A DNA stretch of 6,836 nt from a bacterium. Its GTDB lineage: Bacteria; RBG-13-66-14. A program made the position numbers and the translations under genes. Of this stretch, positions 5,247 to 6,836 are shown piece by piece. Each line of letters starts with the position of its first letter. Position 1 is the first letter of the stretch. The stretch is from assembly GCA_021107695.1 (NCBI GenBank), contig JAIOSI010000044.1, forward strand, positions 1 to 6,836, in the 5' to 3' direction. A model generated the notes under the pieces. It had not been told where the DNA came from. It saw only the letters and a list, made by a program, of their open reading frames with translations, and did no database searches.

Positions 5247-6262
5247 CCGTCCGCCTCGTTGATGTAACCGGAGCCACGGTGGTGGATTCCGCCCGTCGTG
5301 AAGACTCTGCTCTCGAAGGAATGATCACCGCCGCCGAGGAGATTGCCCAGGAACTGGCGGAGCGTACCCCGCTGATTGGAACCATCGTCGGGATTGATGA
5401 CGATGAATCCGCCGTGATTGACCTCGGCGGGAAGCTGGGAATCGAAGAGGACGACGATCTGGTTATCTTTCGCTACGGTAAGGAGTATTACTCTCCGGAG
5501 ACCGGTGCGTATCTAGGTCAGGAACGCGAGGTTATCGGCGAGGGAGAGGTAGAGATTATCCTCGGACCGGAGCTTTCCCGAATCGACTACGACCTCGAAG
5601 GTGGCGAGCTCCGTGTCGGCGACAAGGTGATCCTCGAAGAAAGCGATAAGCACTGGCAGCTCTTTGATCTCAACGTCGAGATGATTGCCATCGGGATTGA
5701 ACTGAAGGAGCAGGGCAGCAATCTGATTCTTTCCGCCTCCGGGCTGACTCCCGCCTTTGCTGATCACACCCTTGCCCTTAACGGGGTTGCGAGCGAGTAC
5801 AGCTGGCGGATGAGTACCGGCGGGACGCTCAAGATGGAGTTCCCGCTGGAGTCCCTGCGTCTGGGAGCCGGGATGGGAGCGATGGTGCAGTACCTCTCCA
5901 CAAAGGATTCAAGCTCGGTGGTTGACATCGCCTTCCATCTGGTTGGCACCCTGGGCTGGAACTTTGTCGAGGGCAAGGTGATGAAAGTCGGCGTTCGACT
6001 GATGGCTGGTGGTGCGTATCATCTGCCGATATTCTCCAGCGGGCTTTTTAGCGATGTAACCGTGGAAGGCTCTCTGGGCTACTATCTTGCCGCCTCCTTC
6101 CCCATCATCGAGTTGAGGCTGATTCCGATGATCGGGCTGGAGTTTGGAGCCGGAGTCGTTTACGCACCCTACGAGTTCACCGCGGGGGATTCGGGAACGG
6201 AGTACCACTTCACCGCCGGTCCGGCGTACGGACTGCACATCGCCGGAAATATCTACCTCTAA
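5150..6262 (+). CDS. CsgG-family protein, C-terminal part with beta domain and predicted beta-barrel
   Basis: Continuation of the gene beginning at 4926, in the frame one base back; 370 residues from about 5150 to the TAA at 6260-6262. If a start codon is required, GTG at 5279 is the first convenient one, but no ribosome-binding site supports it. The order is: the rest of the CsgG core (QQAVEVGRLVGAEEVILGTV, LHQLAVRLVDVTGATVV, a helix ITAAEEIAQELAE); the shared C-terminal beta domain (PLIGTIVGIDDDESAVIDLGG through GGELRVGDKVILEE); then about 200 residues rich in alternating hydrophobic and polar stretches with Gly and aromatics (LRLGAGMGAMVQYL, VDIAFHLVGTLGWNFV, MKVGVRLMAGGAYHLP, VEGSLGYYLAASFPI, LIPMIGLEFGAGVVYAP, FTAGPAYGLHIAGNIYL). 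That last pattern suggests a small outer-membrane beta-barrel. Barrel identity is inferred from pattern alone. A CsgG domain fused to a barrel is unusual; the intact protein would be about 445 residues. Confidence 0.78.
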   Translation, partial: SDTQQAVEVGRLVGAEEVILGTVSRVGELHQLAVRLVDVTGATVVDSARREDSALEGMITAAEEIAQELAERTPLIGTIVGIDDDESAVIDLGGKLGIEEDDDLVIFRYGKEYYSPETGAYLGQEREVIGEGEVEIILGPELSRIDYDLEGGELRVGDKVILEESDKHWQLFDLNVEMIAIGIELKEQGSNLILSASGLTPAFADHTLALNGVASEYSWRMSTGGTLKMEFPLESLRLGAGMGAMVQYLSTKDSSSVVDIAFHLVGTLGWNFVEGKVMKVGVRLMAGGAYHLPIFSSGLFSDVTVEGSLGYYLAASFPIIELRLIPMIGLEFGAGVVYAPYEFTAGDSGTEYHFTAGPAYGLHIAGNIYL

Positions 6263-6294
6263 GCGAACAAACAACGTTGCATTACAATGTCATG

Positions 6295-6330
6295 GGGGGC
6301 AGACTAATCGTGATGATTGGTCTGCCCCCT
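6295..6330 (+). terminator. Strong hairpin downstream of the CsgG-barrel gene
   Basis: GGGGGCAGACTAATC (6295-6309) pairs with GATTGGTCTGCCCCC (6315-6329) across a GTGAT loop. Fourteen pairs are Watson-Crick and one is T-G. The following TTGTTGTATGTTGTATG is T-rich but interrupted. The position, 32 bases after the stop, fits a transcription terminator for the plus-strand run. An interspersed palindrome is the alternative. Confidence 0.6.
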
Positions 6331-6366
6331 TGTTGTATGTTGTATGCCTCTTCAATAAATAACGAA

Positions 6367-6391
6367 GGGCGAACACGAGGTTCGCCCCTAC
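6367..6391. repeat. Hairpin of the GGGC...GCCCCTAC family, copy 3
   Basis: GGGCGAAC (6367-6374), loop ACGAG, GTTCGCCC (6380-6387), then CTAC. The right end matches the arms of the palindromes at 2018 and 3001; the left end has lost GTAG (AACGAA instead). It lies in the convergent gap between two genes. Confidence 0.65.
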
Positions 6392-6428
6392 GGTTGATGT
6401 TCTCAATGTGTTCTGGTGTATCGCTGTA

Positions 6429-6450
6429 AGGGTACGGCGTGCCGTACCCT
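6429..6450. repeat. Hairpin related to the GTAGGGGC family, copy 4
   Basis: AGGGTACGGC (6429-6438), GT, GCCGTACCCT (6441-6450): a ten-base perfect stem. It is preceded by GTA, giving GTAAGGGTACGGC against GTAGGGGCACGGC at 2018, so it looks like a diverged relative of that copy. The right flank no longer shows CCCTAC. Confidence 0.6.
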
Positions 6451-6469
6451 CGTTCTATACCTCAACGAT

Positions 6470-6503
6470 TAGTAATAAAGGGCGCAGCGTGCTGCGCCCC
6501 TAC
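6470..6503 (-). terminator. GGGC...GCCCCTAC hairpin, copy 5, placed as an rlmN terminator
   Basis: GGGCGCAGC (6480-6488), GT, GCTGCGCCC (6491-6499), then CTAC (6500-6503). Read on the minus strand, the stem is followed by TTTATTACT (6471-6479), a T-rich tract. It sits 21 bases beyond the stop of the minus-strand rlmN gene, so this copy could act as its terminator as well as belonging to the repeat family. Confidence 0.55.
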
Positions 6504-6524
6504 TTTTATACAAATGTTCATCTA

Positions 6525-6836
6525 TCAATCGCGCTTGATGCTGTTGCTGGCGGTGAGTTGTCCGCAGGCGGCGGCGATGTCGGCACCCCGGGAATCCCGC
6601 AGCGTGGCGGCGTAGGCTCCCTTCCGGGCGGTGGCAAGAAACGCCTGCACCGCCTCCGGCTTCGGAGCCTGATAGGATAGCCCCTCAATCGGATTCCAGA
6701 CGATAAGGTTCAGCTTGTGAGGAACGCCGTGGAGCAGCCGGGTAAGCTGCTTCGCGTCGGTTTGAGAATCGTTAAAGCCGCCGATGAGGACGTATTCAAA
6801 GGTAATCCGCTGTCCGGTCTTGTCGTAGTATTTTCG
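6525..6836 (-). CDS. rlmN: 23S rRNA (adenine-C2)-methyltransferase RlmN, C-terminal part
   Basis: Translating the complement from base 6836 gives 103 open residues to a TGA at 6525-6527; the start and the radical-SAM CxxxCxxC cluster lie outside the window. The visible part has the conserved RlmN blocks in order: GQRITFEYVLIGGFNDS, KLNLIVWNPIEG, and DSRGADIAAACGQL near the end. The cysteine in AACGQL corresponds to the methyl-carrying cysteine (Cys355 in E. coli RlmN) needed for methyl transfer. RlmN methylates C2 of A2503 in 23S rRNA and A37 in some tRNAs, using SAM and a 4Fe-4S cluster in the cytoplasm. The related resistance enzyme Cfr shares AACGQL, but the RG-x-DI context and housekeeping look favour RlmN. 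It is convergent with the envelope gene cluster and probably unrelated to it. Confidence 0.93.
   Translation of the reverse strand, partial: RKYYDKTGQRITFEYVLIGGFNDSQTDAKQLTRLLHGVPHKLNLIVWNPIEGLSYQAPKPEAVQAFLATARKGAYAATLRDSRGADIAAACGQLTASNSIKRD

Noticed and set aside
776..6262. Classical curli (csg) operon
   Set aside because: Only CsgG-like proteins are present; no curlin repeats, CsgE, CsgF or CsgD are visible, and the CsgG-like protein at 2097 lacks the lipobox cysteine of true CsgG.
6364..6503. Short CRISPR-like array
   Set aside because: The repeated units are palindromes with different cores, not identical direct repeats, and the number and length of the intervals do not fit repeat-spacer structure.
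6408..6680. A 90-residue plus-strand open frame in the convergent gap
   Set aside because: It crosses the repeat hairpins and lies antisense to the clear RlmN C-terminus, and it has no ribosome-binding site or recognisable domain.

Overview
The window looks like a chromosomal piece of an uncultured, GC-rich bacterium with a double membrane. I infer this from the envelope proteins: an S-layer-homology (SLH) protein, several secreted CsgG-fold proteins of the outer-membrane assembly type, one lipoprotein, a FecR-domain protein and a predicted outer-membrane beta-barrel tail. The lineage cannot be fixed from this sequence. The style (GTAGGGGC...GCCCCTAC palindromes between genes, several FlgT/CsgG/FecR envelope genes together) recalls metagenomic candidate phyla, but that is only an impression.

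Layout. Positions 1-524 hold the C-terminal end of an SLH-domain protein. A 251-base gap follows, containing a 12-bp long-range inverted repeat that ends in a T-run. Five genes then run in the same direction: a FlgT/LPP20-like secreted protein (776-2005), a CsgG-family protein (2097-2981), a lipoprotein with a diverged CsgG fold (3054-3905), a FecR-domain protein (4118-4864), and a CsgG-family protein with a predicted beta-barrel tail (4926-6262). The last gene is broken by a frameshift near 5150. A 262-base gap with four hairpins separates it from the convergent, truncated rlmN gene on the minus strand (6525-6836).

How the genes fit together. Four of the five central genes share a CsgG-like core: a strand-turn motif (xxGT/GSV ... 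I/L-R-L-x-D/S-T-T-G-E) after an N-terminal alpha/beta part. Three of those four also share a C-terminal beta domain that begins W/L-x-G-x-V. They therefore look like duplicated, diverged parts of one envelope system. One is lipid-anchored, two appear to be soluble or membrane-associated after signal cleavage, and one appears to carry its own barrel. The FecR protein may be a periplasmic partner. No curlin subunit, CsgE or CsgF is visible, so this is not a classical curli operon and the substrate is unknown.

The intergenic spacers are unusually rich in dyad symmetry. At least five elements share the GGGGC/GGGC...GCCC(C)TAC design with different cores that still pair. Two of them are perfect 28-bp palindromes placed 12 and 19 bases after stop codons.
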